A stretch of 64,000 bases of DNA. Source: Yoonia sp. SS1-5. GTDB taxonomy: Bacteria; Pseudomonadota; Alphaproteobacteria; Rhodobacterales; Rhodobacteraceae. The notes beneath the pieces were generated by a model. The model worked only from the letters and a program-made list of their open reading frames with translations. It was not told where the DNA came from and did no database searches. The stretch is taken from positions 496,001 through 560,000 of the forward strand of contig NZ_CP151767.2 in NCBI RefSeq assembly GCF_038443705.2. Reading direction: 5' to 3'. The position numbers and the translations under genes were made by a program. Shown here piece after piece: positions 7,353-15,887 of this stretch (the first letter of the stretch is position 1; each line of letters opens with the position of its first letter).

Positions 7353-8699
7353 CTATTCTGCCGCCTGCGCAATCTTCTTCTTGTTGGGCGTGCCGGACGG
7401 CCTGCCTTGCCGCCGTCCGTTCGGTTTATAACCCATTTTCTCTGAGTTTGTCCGAACCTTCGGCTTTGGCGGCGCAGCGTCCTGCATCTCTTTTATATGT
7501 TCCAGAACCGCACCGAGGCGCTTGTTGTCCGTGATGGCCGCGTGCGTCACACGCTGATCCATGTCGAAGATTTTGTAGGGCAGGGAGCGGCCTTTTGAGC
7601 GCACTTCGAACCGGCCATCCACAAAGGCGTATGTGTCCACGTATTTGCCAACCAACCCGCGTGTCACATCGCTCTCTTCGAGCATGATCCGCTTGCGTTC
7701 ATAAGAGAATGTCAGCTGCTTGCCGACATAGCGGTTCTCCCGCCAACACAGGACATCGGCCAGCCGATCCGGCTCGACATTGAGCGCACGGTGCAGGTTG
7801 TCCGGTTTGGCCGGTGCTTTGGCGAACTTGGCGTTGTGACGCTCTTTGAAGTCTTGCAAATAGGCGTTTCCGGCCTCCATGTCAGAGATATCTGCAAGGC
7901 GTAGTTCCTTCACTAGCCGATCTTGCAAGGTCCGGTTGGCACGCTCAACGCGCCCCTTGGCCTGGCTCGAATTGGCGCAGAGAATCTCGACGTTTAGCTC
8001 GCTCAGCGCACGCCCAAACTGAGTGATCCGCGCGCCACCCTTGGCGTCGTCCTTGGCCACGCGGAACACGGTGTGTTTGTCCGAATAGAACGCGACCGGG
8101 CGGCCATGTTTGACGAGATAGCTTTCTAGGGCTTCGAAATAGCTGAACGTGCTCTCCGACTTCACGAACCGCAGTTCCATCAAGGTGCTGGTCGCATCAT
8201 CGATGAAGACGAGCAGGGTGCACGGACCAGCACGATCCTCAAACCATCGATGGTCTGACCCGTCGATCTGGATCAACTCGCCAAAGCATTCCCGGCGTAG
8301 ACGCGGCTGGTGGAACTGTCGGCGCTGCTTGCGGGAGAGCCAAAGGCCATCTTCAACCATCCATTTGCGCAGTGTCTCACGTGAGATTGTGAACCCGTGA
8401 TGCGCGGCCAACATCTCAGCCGCCAGTGTCGGGCCAAAATCTGGATACTGTTCTTTGATGAGGATCAGAGCAAAGTCGCGCTTGGCTTTGTGAAACTTGT
8501 TGTTCGGCGCTTGTCCGCGCGATTTGTGTCGGATCGCCGAAGCGCCATCCTGACGATACCGCTTCAATAGCCGAAAAATCTGCCGTCGTGTCAGGCATAG
8601 CATCTTCGCCGCATTGTCAACCGTCAGTCGGCCATCATCGAGCTGCGCCAAAACCTCCACGCGCTTCAACTCGCGCTCGCTCATCATCACCCATCCCAT
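7353..8699 (-). CDS. ISNCY-family DDE transposase
   Basis: The product is 448 aa. The N-terminal helix-turn-helix region (about 8-55, VDNAAKMLCLTRRQIFRLLKR) should recognise the terminal repeats. The central integrase core carries the catalytic triad Asp146 (LIQIDGSDHRWF), Asp207 (VAFYSDKHTVF) and Glu252 (AKGRVERANRTLQDRL), the usual DDE spacing for this group. The C-terminal domain has a basic tail (KPNGRRQGRPSGTPNKKK). No frameshift or stop is seen, so the enzyme should be functional. The start at 8699 has a GAGG about 10 bases upstream; starts at 8687 or 8684 are also possible. Confidence 0.9.
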   Translation of the reverse strand: MGWVMMSERELKRVEVLAQLDDGRLTVDNAAKMLCLTRRQIFRLLKRYRQDGASAIRHKSRGQAPNNKFHKAKRDFALILIKEQYPDFGPTLAAEMLAAHHGFTISRETLRKWMVEDGLWLSRKQRRQFHQPRLRRECFGELIQIDGSDHRWFEDRAGPCTLLVFIDDATSTLMELRFVKSESTFSYFEALESYLVKHGRPVAFYSDKHTVFRVAKDDAKGGARITQFGRALSELNVEILCANSSQAKGRVERANRTLQDRLVKELRLADISDMEAGNAYLQDFKERHNAKFAKAPAKPDNLHRALNVEPDRLADVLCWRENRYVGKQLTFSYERKRIMLEESDVTRGLVGKYVDTYAFVDGRFEVRSKGRSLPYKIFDMDQRVTHAAITDNKRLGAVLEHIKEMQDAAPPKPKVRTNSEKMGYKPNGRRQGRPSGTPNKKKIAQAAE

Positions 8700-8732
8700 G
8701 TCCGCTCATCCTCACATCGTTTTGCGAGGAGA

Positions 8733-8764
8733 GTGACACTTCTGCTTTGCTCAGGGGTGACATT
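8733..8764 (-). repeat. Right terminal inverted repeat of the insertion sequence
   Basis: It is the mirror of the left end: GTGACACTTCTGCTTTGC then TCAGGGGTGACATT. It lies upstream of the transposase start and may carry its promoter. Confidence 0.85.
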
Positions 8765-8800
8765 ATCGCTTTGCGCGTACACTCGTGAAGCGCATAATCA

Positions 8801-8815
8801 GTATTATGTTAATAC
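8801..8815. promoter_or_regulatory. Short perfect palindrome upstream of aroQ
   Basis: GTATTATGTTAATAC is a 6-bp perfect inverted repeat with a 3-base centre, in the AT-rich 145-base gap between the insertion sequence and aroQ. It could be an operator or part of a promoter. Position is the only support. Confidence 0.3.
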
Positions 8816-8909
8816 AAACATCGTATGTAGCTGTAAAATCCGCTCAAAGATTACTGCGTTTATGTCAAATCTCTTTTGAACGTTTGATCAAAGCTGTTAA
8901 ACCCCTCAC

Positions 8910-9356
8910 ATGAAACGTTCCTTCCTTATTCTGAACGGGCCGAACCTGAACCTGCTTGGCACGAGACAGCCAGAGGTTTACGGCCCGACCACGTTGGCCG
9001 ATATCGAGGCTATGTGTACAGCCCGTGCTGATGATCTGGGTGTCTCGATCGTTTTTCGCCAGACCAATCACGAAGGTGAACTGGTTGATGCGCTGCACGC
9101 CGCACGCGGTGTGCATGCCGGCGTGATCCTGAATGCCGGTGCCTACACGCATACGTCGGTTGCATTGATGGATGCGATATCGTCGATCATGTTGCCGGTG
9201 ATTGAACTTCATCTTTCAAATATCCACGCGCGCGAGGAATTTCGGACAAAATCATATATCGCACCCGTCGCGATTGGACAGATTTGCGGCTTTGGTGCTG
9301 CGGGATACACGCTCGCCATGGATGCGCTTTTGACCTATCTGGGAGACATGTCATGA
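8910..9356 (+). CDS. aroQ: Type II 3-dehydroquinate dehydratase
   Basis: The product is 148 aa, the normal length of the small dodecameric type II enzyme. It removes water from 3-dehydroquinate to give 3-dehydroshikimate in the shikimate pathway to aromatic amino acids. Diagnostic segments are ILNGPNLNLLGTRQPEVYG (catalytic Tyr in VYG and loop Arg), FRQTNHEGELVDALH, GVILNAGAYTHTSVAL and ELHLSNIHAREEFR (catalytic His). It ends in an ATGA overlap with the LuxR-type regulator, so the two are translationally coupled. Confidence 0.95.
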   Translation: MKRSFLILNGPNLNLLGTRQPEVYGPTTLADIEAMCTARADDLGVSIVFRQTNHEGELVDALHAARGVHAGVILNAGAYTHTSVALMDAISSIMLPVIELHLSNIHAREEFRTKSYIAPVAIGQICGFGAAGYTLAMDALLTYLGDMS

Positions 9357-10114
9357 CCGATGTCATCAGACATCTTGATCGCTTGACCACGGCCACAACG
9401 GTCGAAGAGTTGTGGGACTTGCATGTCAAGAAGATGGCCGAATATGGCTTTGACCGCATCATGTATGGCTTTACGCGCTACCGGACCTCAAGTTCGCTGG
9501 GAGATCCGCAGGATTGGGTGCTTTTGTCCACGCAAAGCCCTGAATACATGAAGGTTTTCTTTGATGAAGGGCTTTATTATCACGCGCCGATGCTGAAATG
9601 GGCACTTGCCAATGATGGTGCCTGCAGCTGGCGCTGGATGATGGATATGAATCGCATCGACAACCTGACCAAAAGCGAAATGCGGGTCATGGAATTCAAC
9701 AAGGAAATGGGTGTCACGGCTGGCTATACGATCAGCTTCAGGTCGATCTCCGAGCGGACAAAGGCGGCGATTGCGCTGACGGCCAAGACCGGCCTGTCGC
9801 AGGATGCCGTCGAGCAGACCTGGGCAAAGCATGGTGATGCGATCATCGTGATGAATAATGTGATGCACCTGAAACTGCTCACCCTGCCCTATACCGGCGA
9901 ACGGCATTTGACCAAGCGCCAGCGCGAGGTGCTGCAATGGGTTGGCGATGGCAAGACAACGCAGGATATTGCGTTGCTGCTGGGGCTGACGGCCGCAACG
10001 GTTGAAAAGCATCTGCGTCTGGCGCGCGAGGCTTTGGATGTTGAAACGACTGCCCAGGCCGTCCTGAAGGCTGCCTTTTATAATCAGATGTTTATCATGG
10101 ATGCAGAGCTTTGA
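9353..10114 (+). CDS. LuxR-type regulator with autoinducer-binding-like domain (solo)
   Basis: The product is 253 aa. The start is the ATG of the ATGA overlap with aroQ. The N-terminal half (about 10-165) has the fold pattern of autoinducer-binding domains (RIMYGFTRY, VFFDEGLYYHAPMLKWAL, CSWRWM, GVTAGYTISFRS). The C-terminal LuxR helix-turn-helix (about 185-250) contains LTKRQREVLQWVGDGKTTQD and TVEKHLRLAREAL. At the place where acyl-homoserine-lactone receptors normally have Asp-Pro, this protein reads Ala-Pro (HAPM), so the ligand may differ. No luxI-type synthase is in the window, making this a solo receptor. Its coupling to aroQ hints at a link with aromatic metabolism, which is inference. 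Confidence 0.88.
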   Translation: MTDVIRHLDRLTTATTVEELWDLHVKKMAEYGFDRIMYGFTRYRTSSSLGDPQDWVLLSTQSPEYMKVFFDEGLYYHAPMLKWALANDGACSWRWMMDMNRIDNLTKSEMRVMEFNKEMGVTAGYTISFRSISERTKAAIALTAKTGLSQDAVEQTWAKHGDAIIVMNNVMHLKLLTLPYTGERHLTKRQREVLQWVGDGKTTQDIALLLGLTAATVEKHLRLAREALDVETTAQAVLKAAFYNQMFIMDAEL

Positions 10115-10464
10115 TGCGCAGCTTTCTTTCGTTTGACGCCAGGGCAAAGATAACGAAGCTGCGCGATAAGTAAGGTTTCCCTGACTTTCTAAAAATGCCG
10201 TAAATTGTCAAAGTGGTGATGTTCCGTGAGTGGTGGCCTTAGGCCTGGGAACAGCGGCAAACACCCCTTGTGATTTCAAGGCTCTGTGCGCCGTGCCGGT
10301 TTTCCGGACGCTGGTGCTTTGGGTTTGCCCGTAAGCATCAGCACTTTGATGCGCCCCGTGTCCTCCGTCCCAAATCGGACACGCTCCGCATTTTGTGGCA
10401 TCGCATTTCTCCCGAGTGCGGTGCCACGTCCATTTCCCGAACATTTTAGCGCAAGGCCCCTTCC
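10115..10464. other. 350-base intergenic stretch without a recognisable gene
   Basis: This gap separates the convergent luxR and DUF1801 genes. A 9-bp inverted repeat (GCGCAGCTT at 10116-10124, AAGCTGCGC at 10156-10164) has a long loop and no T run, so it is a weak terminator candidate. The small open frames here lack ribosome sites and family similarity. Confidence 0.4.
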
Positions 10465-11100
10465 CTACCGGTCCAGCGCGCCCTTCCCCGCGATAATCTT
10501 GTCGCGAAACTTGGCGATACGGGTCAGCCGCGTCTTTGACTGCTTTGCACCGTTAAGATTGATCACATAGCTTTTCTGCCGACCACGGGTCAGCGCGTGA
10601 AACGCCTCTGCAAGGATCGGGTCATCATCCAGTGCTTGCACAAGCTCGGTCGGTAGCTCCAGATCGCTTTCATCCTTCACCGGCCTGATGCCGCGCGCGG
10701 CGTAGTCCATCGCCTCTGCCAGATAGGCACGGATGGTTTTTGCGTTCCGGGTCACATCAGCCGCGTGGTGAAAGCAGATCATGTCGGGATGCGCAGTATT
10801 CGGCCCTCTCTTTTCAAGAATGCCGTCGGGGTCCTGCATTAGTGAGGCATTGAAAAAGCTCAGCCGGAAATCGTTGCGAAATGCGCCGATGATGACGATG
10901 TTGCGTCCTGCATGCATATAACATGGGTGACCCCATTTTACCGTTTCAGATAAGCCCATTGCACGGCAGATTTCACGTAAATTATGCAGCCCATCGGCCC
11001 AGTGTCGGGCCGAGCAGGCCGGCGTTCCAAACCGGTCACAGCGGCCGCATCCCTTTGTAAAATAATCCTCAATCTCGGTAATCATGTCGCGATACTGCAT
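10465..11100 (-). CDS. YdeI/OmpD-associated, DUF1801-type protein
   Basis: The product is 211 aa. The central segment (LREICRAMGLSETVKWGHPC, VIIGAFRNDFRLSFF) and the helical C-terminal part (ELPTELVQALDDDPILAEAF, LTRGRQKSYVINLNGAK, AKFRDKIIAGKGA) match the YdeI/DUF1801 arrangement: a YdhG-like fold followed by a bacteriocin-protection-type helix region. The N-terminus has several cysteines (KGCGRCDRFGTPAC). The biochemical role of the family is not established. It stands alone, convergent with luxR and upstream of the end of the thiamine operon on the same strand. The start at 11100 has no strong ribosome site; the ATG at 11085 (MITEIEDYF) is an alternative. Confidence 0.8.
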   Translation of the reverse strand: MQYRDMITEIEDYFTKGCGRCDRFGTPACSARHWADGLHNLREICRAMGLSETVKWGHPCYMHAGRNIVIIGAFRNDFRLSFFNASLMQDPDGILEKRGPNTAHPDMICFHHAADVTRNAKTIRAYLAEAMDYAARGIRPVKDESDLELPTELVQALDDDPILAEAFHALTRGRQKSYVINLNGAKQSKTRLTRIAKFRDKIIAGKGALDR

Positions 11101-11228
11101 CAGGTTTCAACCACGTCGCAACTGCTCTTTGGCGCGGCGTGCTCTGGCTATTCTGAACGCGATAAAGCAAGCTCCGCACTTTATCAAAGCGATCCGCAAG
11201 TTGGACCAAGGGGTGCCGCGCCATCGGC

Positions 11229-11990
11229 TTACACAAATCCGCCGTTTTGAGGGCTTTCTTCCGAGCGTGACAAAAGCCCGCGTGTCAGCCAGACCATTGC
11301 CACATGTAACACGACGGCAAACACGCCCAAGGTCAGCATCGCTGCGAACATCAGATCTGTTTTCGCGCGACCGTTTGCCAGTAACATCAAGTATCCCAGC
11401 CCGCGCGAGGCGCCGACCCATTCGCCGATCACAGCGCCGATGGGGGCATAGACGGCCGCCAAACGCAGGCCAGATGCCAAAGACGGCAAGGCTGCGGGAA
11501 TGCGGATATGCCACAGGATGCGCTTTGAGCTGGCTTGCATCGTACGCGCAAGGTCAAGGTAGCCTTGCGGCGTGCGCATGAGCCCGTCAAAGAAAGAGGA
11601 TGTGACCGGGAAGTAGATGATCAGCACCGCCATGAACACTTTGGACCAAAGCCCGAAACCAAGCCATAGCGTCAGGATTGGGGCGAGTGCAAAGACCGGC
11701 AAGGCCTGGGTAAAGACCAGGATTGGTTGTACCAGGACGCGCGCTGTGCGGGATGAGGCCAGTTGCAAGGCTGTCGCAACCCCAAGTGCTGTACCGATGG
11801 CCAGTCCGATAACCACTTCGAGCGCGGTTACCAACGTATGCTCGGCGATCAGCGCGCGATTGTCCCACCATGTTTCCGCCACCAGTGCCGGACCGGGCAG
11901 GATAAACTTTGGCAAGCCCGTTACGGTGACGATCCCCTGCCAGACGGTCACCGCAAACAGTGTCGCCAGAGGCACGGAAAGTGCCTTCAT
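11229..11990 (-). CDS. thiX: ABC transporter permease for thiamine pyrimidine precursor (ThiX-like)
   Basis: The product is 253 aa with about six TM helices and the inner-membrane component EAA-type loop (GYLDLARTMQASSKRILW then HIRIPAALPSLA). It belongs to the SsuC/ThiX-like permease group. It is the last gene of the thiamine operon and overlaps the ATPase gene by four bases (ATGA). With the ThiY-like binding protein and ThiZ-like ATPase it should import a hydroxymethylpyrimidine-type precursor, for example a formylaminopyrimidine. That substrate is inferred from tenA, the other thi genes and the TPP riboswitch, not from the permease itself. Confidence 0.85.
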   Translation of the reverse strand: MKALSVPLATLFAVTVWQGIVTVTGLPKFILPGPALVAETWWDNRALIAEHTLVTALEVVIGLAIGTALGVATALQLASSRTARVLVQPILVFTQALPVFALAPILTLWLGFGLWSKVFMAVLIIYFPVTSSFFDGLMRTPQGYLDLARTMQASSKRILWHIRIPAALPSLASGLRLAAVYAPIGAVIGEWVGASRGLGYLMLLANGRAKTDLMFAAMLTLGVFAVVLHVAMVWLTRGLLSRSEESPQNGGFV

Positions 11991-12715
11991 GCGGTGCCCT
12001 CACGCAGAAGTTTGAGCAGGGCCGCCTGACATGCCAGCGTTTCCAGATCATCAACCGGACGCGGGATGGTCAGGGCCGGATTTGGGAAATGTCGTATGCC
12101 GGTTGCACTGAGAACGAGGATGGTTTCCCCCAAGCGGGCCGCCTCGCCCGGATCATGGGTGACCATCAACACAGTTTTGCCGTGCAGGACGTCCACCGCC
12201 AGCTCTTGCATGGCTGCACGTGTTTGCGCGTCGAGTGCCGAAAAGGGCTCATCCAGCAAGATGATGGGTTTGTCTTCCATCAGCGTGCGTGCCAAGGCGA
12301 CCCGCTGGCGCTGACCGCCCGACAGGGCGGCGGGTTTTTTATCCGCATGATCGGCCAGACCAACCCGTGTCAGGATGCGGCCGAGGCGCTTGGTATCTGC
12401 AGCCTCGCCGCGCAAACGCGCCCCAAGTTGCGCATTCTGGCGCACCGTGGCCCATGGCAATAGCAGATCATCCTGCGCCATATAGGCCACCCGGTCAGCG
12501 ACAGGCTCCCCGTCGCTTACTAGAATGGACCCATTGAAATCCGCCTGGGTTGTCAGCCCCGATATCAGGCGCAAAAGGGTGGATTTACCGACCCCAGAAC
12601 CGCCCAAAAGGCATGTCCATTCTCCGGCCCGCAAAGCCAGACGCAAAGGTGCAAAAAGACGCCCCCCGTTTATGGATGCGCCGCCTTGCAGGGTGATGCC
12701 GGGGGCTTGGATCAC
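11987..12715 (-). CDS. thiZ: ABC transporter ATP-binding protein (ThiZ-like)
   Basis: The product is 242 aa. It contains all nucleotide-binding motifs: Walker A (LLGGSGVGKSTLLR), Q loop (VAYMAQDDLLLPW), ABC signature (LSGGQRQRVALARTLM), Walker B (PIILLDEPFSALD) and the switch His (MVTHDPGEAARL). It powers uptake through the ThiX-like permease. It overlaps tenA upstream by four bases and thiX downstream by four bases, so translation is coupled. It resembles the SsuB/TauB/ThiZ subgroup; the thiamine assignment comes from the operon. Confidence 0.87.
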   Translation of the reverse strand: MIQAPGITLQGGASINGGRLFAPLRLALRAGEWTCLLGGSGVGKSTLLRLISGLTTQADFNGSILVSDGEPVADRVAYMAQDDLLLPWATVRQNAQLGARLRGEAADTKRLGRILTRVGLADHADKKPAALSGGQRQRVALARTLMEDKPIILLDEPFSALDAQTRAAMQELAVDVLHGKTVLMVTHDPGEAARLGETILVLSATGIRHFPNPALTIPRPVDDLETLACQAALLKLLREGTA

Positions 12716-13386
12716 GGTGTCAGACCCATTTGCCAGAAGTTGATTTCAAGCTCGGTCGCCGTGCGGAAGGTCTGGCAGAGCCGTGTCCATCTTGGGGATG
12801 TCTGAAAATCAGGGCCCAGACGGCGGCGTAAGGCCGCGTCCAGCATATCGCCCGCCGCTTTGCAGGCACCCTGATAATCCGCACCCGCATAGGTCCCGAT
12901 CCAGTCCGCATAGGTATCAGAGGTTTTTTCGGTCCCCAATCGGCGCCCGATCTCGCCATAGCCCATCACGCATGGGGCAAGTGCGGCCAGCAGATCAGCC
13001 AGGTCCCCACTATAGCCCGCCTCAAGGACGAAGCGGGTATAGGCGAGGTTTTCGGCCCGTTCTTTCGTGGCAAAAAGCGCGTCTTGCGAGATGCCGGCAG
13101 CCTCACATATGCCGATATGCAACGGCATTTCCCGGGCGACCAATGCGTTGACCGTGCCCACGGCCGCAAGCATCTCGGCATGGGTTTCTGACTTCACCAC
13201 GGCCAGCGCCCAAGCGCGCGAGAAATGGGTCAGAAACACATAATCCTGCCGCAGATAGTGAAGGAACGCATCCTGCGGCAGTGTTCCATCCTTCAGCCCT
13301 TCGACAAAGGGATGGCGGGTATAATCCCGCCAAGCGTCACCCGCCTGATCGCGCATCAGGTCAAAGGCTGTCCCATAACCGCTCAT
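12712..13386 (-). CDS. tenA: TenA-family aminopyrimidine aminohydrolase / thiaminase II
   Basis: The product is 224 aa, the usual TenA length. TenA hydrolyses 4-amino-5-aminomethyl-2-methylpyrimidine to HMP, salvaging base-degraded thiamine, and can also cleave thiamine. Visible active-site features are Asp48 in LRQDYVFL, the nucleophile Cys139 in LAPCVMGYGEIG, and the C-terminal Glu in TELEINFWQMGL. All are intact. It overlaps the binding-protein gene by four bases and the ATPase gene by four. This places it between parts of the transporter, supporting import of a degraded pyrimidine followed by TenA and ThiD processing. Confidence 0.93.
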   Translation of the reverse strand: MSGYGTAFDLMRDQAGDAWRDYTRHPFVEGLKDGTLPQDAFLHYLRQDYVFLTHFSRAWALAVVKSETHAEMLAAVGTVNALVAREMPLHIGICEAAGISQDALFATKERAENLAYTRFVLEAGYSGDLADLLAALAPCVMGYGEIGRRLGTEKTSDTYADWIGTYAGADYQGACKAAGDMLDAALRRRLGPDFQTSPRWTRLCQTFRTATELEINFWQMGLTP

Positions 13387-14318
13387 CGTGCGGTGACATC
13401 AATGGTGATCGCGTCCACCGGATTAAGGCTGTCGATCATGCCGCTGTCTTTCAGAAAAGCTTCAAACCGCGCGTAGCGACCTGCATCAAACCCGGCCGGA
13501 CGCAAGGCAAAGCGCGGCAGCGTGTCCACCCATGCTTTTGCGTTCAGCTCGTCCTGCAACTCGGGCGAAGTAGCGGCAAAAATCTCCCAGCTTTCTTCAG
13601 GGTTGTTGACGATATACTGCGTTGCCTTTTCGGTCGCCTCAAGGAAGCGCGCGATCATATCGGCATCCATGCGATCGGGGTTGGCGACATAAATCAACTC
13701 GTCATACGAGGGCACGCCCTCTTCTTCGATATAGAAACAACGGCCCTCGACGCCTTCGATCTGCATCTGGTTCAGTTCAAAGTTGCGGAACGCGCCGATC
13801 ACTGCATCCACTTGCCCCGACATCAGCGAAGGCGAGAGCGAAAAGTTCACATTGACCATCTCGATATCGTCGGTTGTGACCCCGTATTTGCCCAGCACAG
13901 CACCCAGCACGGCCTCTTCGACACCGGCGACCGAGAACCCGACCTTTTTGCCTTTCAGATCGGCGGGTGTCTTGATCGGGCCTTCGGCGAGTACCAGCAG
14001 GCAGTTCAGCGGGGTGGCCACCAATGTGCCAACACGTTTCAGGGGCAGGCCTTCGTGGATTTGCAGGTGCAGCTGCGGTTGATAGGACACGGCCAGATCG
14101 GCCTGCCCCGCGGCCACAAGCCGGGGCGGTGCGGATGGATCAGCGGGCGGGATCACCGCAACCTCAAGACCCATTTCGGCGAAATAGCCGTTTTCCTCTG
14201 CGATGATAATGGGGCCGTGATCGGGGTTGACGAACCAATCTAGCAGCAAGGTCATCTTGTCTTGCGCAAAGGCGGGCGATGCGGCCAAAAATGCAACGGC
14301 AGTCACGAGGTGTTTCAT
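13383..14318 (-). CDS. thiY: ThiY-like substrate-binding protein for pyrimidine precursor
   Basis: The product is 311 aa. The ATG at 14318 begins a signal peptide (MKHLVTAVAFLAASPAFA), so upstream in-frame codons are not used. The mature protein is NMT1/THI5-like: it opens with LLLDWFVNPDHGPIIIAEE and has the NGYFAEMGLEVAVIPPADPS pattern typical of ThiY and THI5 proteins. It should capture a formyl-aminopyrimidine or HMP-like ligand in the periplasm and deliver it to ThiX/ThiZ. It starts 19 bases after the thiF stop and overlaps tenA. Confidence 0.88.
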   Translation of the reverse strand: MKHLVTAVAFLAASPAFAQDKMTLLLDWFVNPDHGPIIIAEENGYFAEMGLEVAVIPPADPSAPPRLVAAGQADLAVSYQPQLHLQIHEGLPLKRVGTLVATPLNCLLVLAEGPIKTPADLKGKKVGFSVAGVEEAVLGAVLGKYGVTTDDIEMVNVNFSLSPSLMSGQVDAVIGAFRNFELNQMQIEGVEGRCFYIEEEGVPSYDELIYVANPDRMDADMIARFLEATEKATQYIVNNPEESWEIFAATSPELQDELNAKAWVDTLPRFALRPAGFDAGRYARFEAFLKDSGMIDSLNPVDAITIDVTAR

Positions 14319-14337
14319 ATGATTTGTCCCTGTTGAT

Positions 14338-15294
14338 TTAAGAGGCTGAGGCTGCAACCAGAACGATCTCGCCCGGCCAGTTTTGATGAAGCGCTTCGGC
14401 GGCGCGCCAGGCCCGTAAACCAGTGGCGCAGCACAGCGCGACGCGCGGTGCCTGCATGCCGGGTATTTCCGAGATAGAAATGCGTTGGGCCGCATGGTGG
14501 ATGGGTTTCGGGGCCTCGTCCCTGCCGCGCAGCTCGATAATCAGATCGTCTGCGTTCAGCTGCGATGCGGCGACAAATGGAAAACAACTGGCAGGCTCTG
14601 CGGCTGTGTCGAAGCGGAAGCCCGACGTTGTGAGCGTGCGCGCGTTCAGTCGGACCATCTGTCCAAGTGGCGAGGGCCCCTGCCCCAGCAACACATTCAG
14701 CGCCATTTGCGCCTGCATTGCGCCGATGATGCCGGCAACGGGTCCAAGAACGCCCGCCGTGGCACAGCTTGCACCGCTTTCAGGTGCATCCGGGAACACG
14801 GCGCGTAGTGATGGCGCACCGCCGCAAAACCCGCCCACATAGCCGCCAAAGCCAAGGACAGAGGCGCTGATAAGCGGCTTGCCTTGGGCCAGACAGAGGT
14901 CGCTTAATAGATAGCTCACGGCATAGCTGTCGGCGCAATCCAGAACTAGATCGGCCTGCGCCACAAGCAGGGCAGCGTTTGCCGGGGTCAGCGTGTGTGT
15001 CAATGCGTCAACGACGATCTCGGTATTGATGTCACGACAGCGCGTTGCCGCAATCTTCGCTTTGTCCTGCCCGCAATCAGCTTCGGTAAACAATGTCTGC
15101 CGATGCAGGTTTGATAACGCGACCGTATCGCCATCAATCAATGTGATGTGCCCAACGCCCGCCCCGGCCAAAAGCGGCAGCGCCGGCGCCGCCAGCCCGC
15201 CCGCGCCCACGACCAAGATACGCGCCTTGCCCAAGCGACGCTGGCCAGCCTCGCCCATCTCGGGCAGGATGATTTGGCGGGCGTATCGGCTCAT
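14338..15294 (-). CDS. thiF: ThiF/MoeB-type adenylyltransferase with C-terminal rhodanese-like domain
   Basis: The product is 318 aa. The ATG at 15294 overlaps the thiE stop (ATGA). The adenylation domain (about 1-225) has the ATP-binding LVVGAGGLAAPALPLLAGAG, the DGDTVALSNLHRQ segment and the conserved SCATAGVLGPVAG loop. The CxxC normally found in MoeB/ThiF as (C)YRC(L)FP is replaced by SLRAVFP, so the structural zinc site seems lost. Residues about 240-318 look like a small rhodanese domain, with LIIELRGRDEAPKP and an active loop CATGLR (Cys289). It should adenylate the ThiS C-terminus; the rhodanese could carry the sulfur for ThiS thiocarboxylate. Confidence 0.87.
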   Translation of the reverse strand: MSRYARQIILPEMGEAGQRRLGKARILVVGAGGLAAPALPLLAGAGVGHITLIDGDTVALSNLHRQTLFTEADCGQDKAKIAATRCRDINTEIVVDALTHTLTPANAALLVAQADLVLDCADSYAVSYLLSDLCLAQGKPLISASVLGFGGYVGGFCGGAPSLRAVFPDAPESGASCATAGVLGPVAGIIGAMQAQMALNVLLGQGPSPLGQMVRLNARTLTTSGFRFDTAAEPASCFPFVAASQLNADDLIIELRGRDEAPKPIHHAAQRISISEIPGMQAPRVALCCATGLRAWRAAEALHQNWPGEIVLVAASAS

Positions 15295-15887
15295 CGCGTG
15301 GCCTTGATCCATGCGCGCATGCGGGCTTCGGGATCTTTGTTCAGGGTAATATCCGTGACGGCCGAGACGATGTCGGCGCCTGCATCAAACACGGCTGCGG
15401 CGCGCTCTATTGACATCCCACCAATGCCCACAAGTGGCGTGCTGCCGATGCGGGTTTTCCATTCGGTGACCCTGGGCAAGCCTTGCTGGTGCCATTTCAT
15501 CTTCTTCAGGATCGTCGGATAGACCGGTCCAAGGGCAATGTAGTCCGGGGTCATGGCCAACACACGCTCAAGCTCGTCATCGTCGTGGGTGGATACACCG
15601 AACTTCACGCCAGCCTTGCGGATTGCCGGTAGATCGGCGTCATCCAGATCCTCCTGCCCCAGATGAATCCAGTTGCTGCCAAGGTCGATTGCCGCCTGCC
15701 AATAGTCATTCACCACCAAAACAGCGCCATGCTGCTGGCACAGATCGCGCGAGATGGCGATTTCGCGCCGCACGGTCTCATCCGGTTGATCCTTGATGCG
15801 CAACTGCACCAGTTTCACACCCAGGGGCAGCATCCGGGCAAGCCAGTCGGAATTGTCGAAAATTGGGTAAAACCGGTCAAGCGTCAT
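15291..15887 (-). CDS. thiE: Thiamine-phosphate synthase
   Basis: The product is 198 aa. ThiE joins HMP pyrophosphate and the thiazole phosphate to make thiamine phosphate. Family motifs are all present: [28 protein letters not shown] (Mg/pyrophosphate binding), [27 protein letters not shown] and VGIGGM. It overlaps thiG upstream and thiF downstream by four bases each. This is the canonical ThiE of the window, in contrast to the divergent paralogue at 43043. Confidence 0.93.
   Translation of the reverse strand: MTLDRFYPIFDNSDWLARMLPLGVKLVQLRIKDQPDETVRREIAISRDLCQQHGAVLVVNDYWQAAIDLGSNWIHLGQEDLDDADLPAIRKAGVKFGVSTHDDDELERVLAMTPDYIALGPVYPTILKKMKWHQQGLPRVTEWKTRIGSTPLVGIGGMSIERAAAVFDAGADIVSAVTDITLNKDPEARMRAWIKATR

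Larger units (their letters stand above)
6956..8764 (-). mobile_element. Complete ISNCY-type insertion sequence, about 1.8 kb
   Basis: The element is bounded by imperfect terminal inverted repeats. Left reads AATGTCACCGGTTGCGCAAA then GCAGAAGTGTCAC; right, reverse-complemented, reads AATGTCACCCCTGAGCAAAG then CAGAAGTGTCAC. It contains one DDE transposase of the ISNCY kind and one small ORF downstream of it on the same strand. I see no convincing target-site duplication (left flank ...ATTCAG, right flank ATCGCT...). All parts appear intact, so it may be active. Confidence 0.85.

Noticed and set aside
10116..10164. Inverted repeat after luxR as a terminator
   Set aside because: The stem is 9 bp but the loop is about 31 bases and no T run follows.
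10208..10444. 78-codon minus-strand frame in the luxR/DUF1801 gap
   Set aside because: No ribosome site, no family pattern and unusual amino-acid composition.
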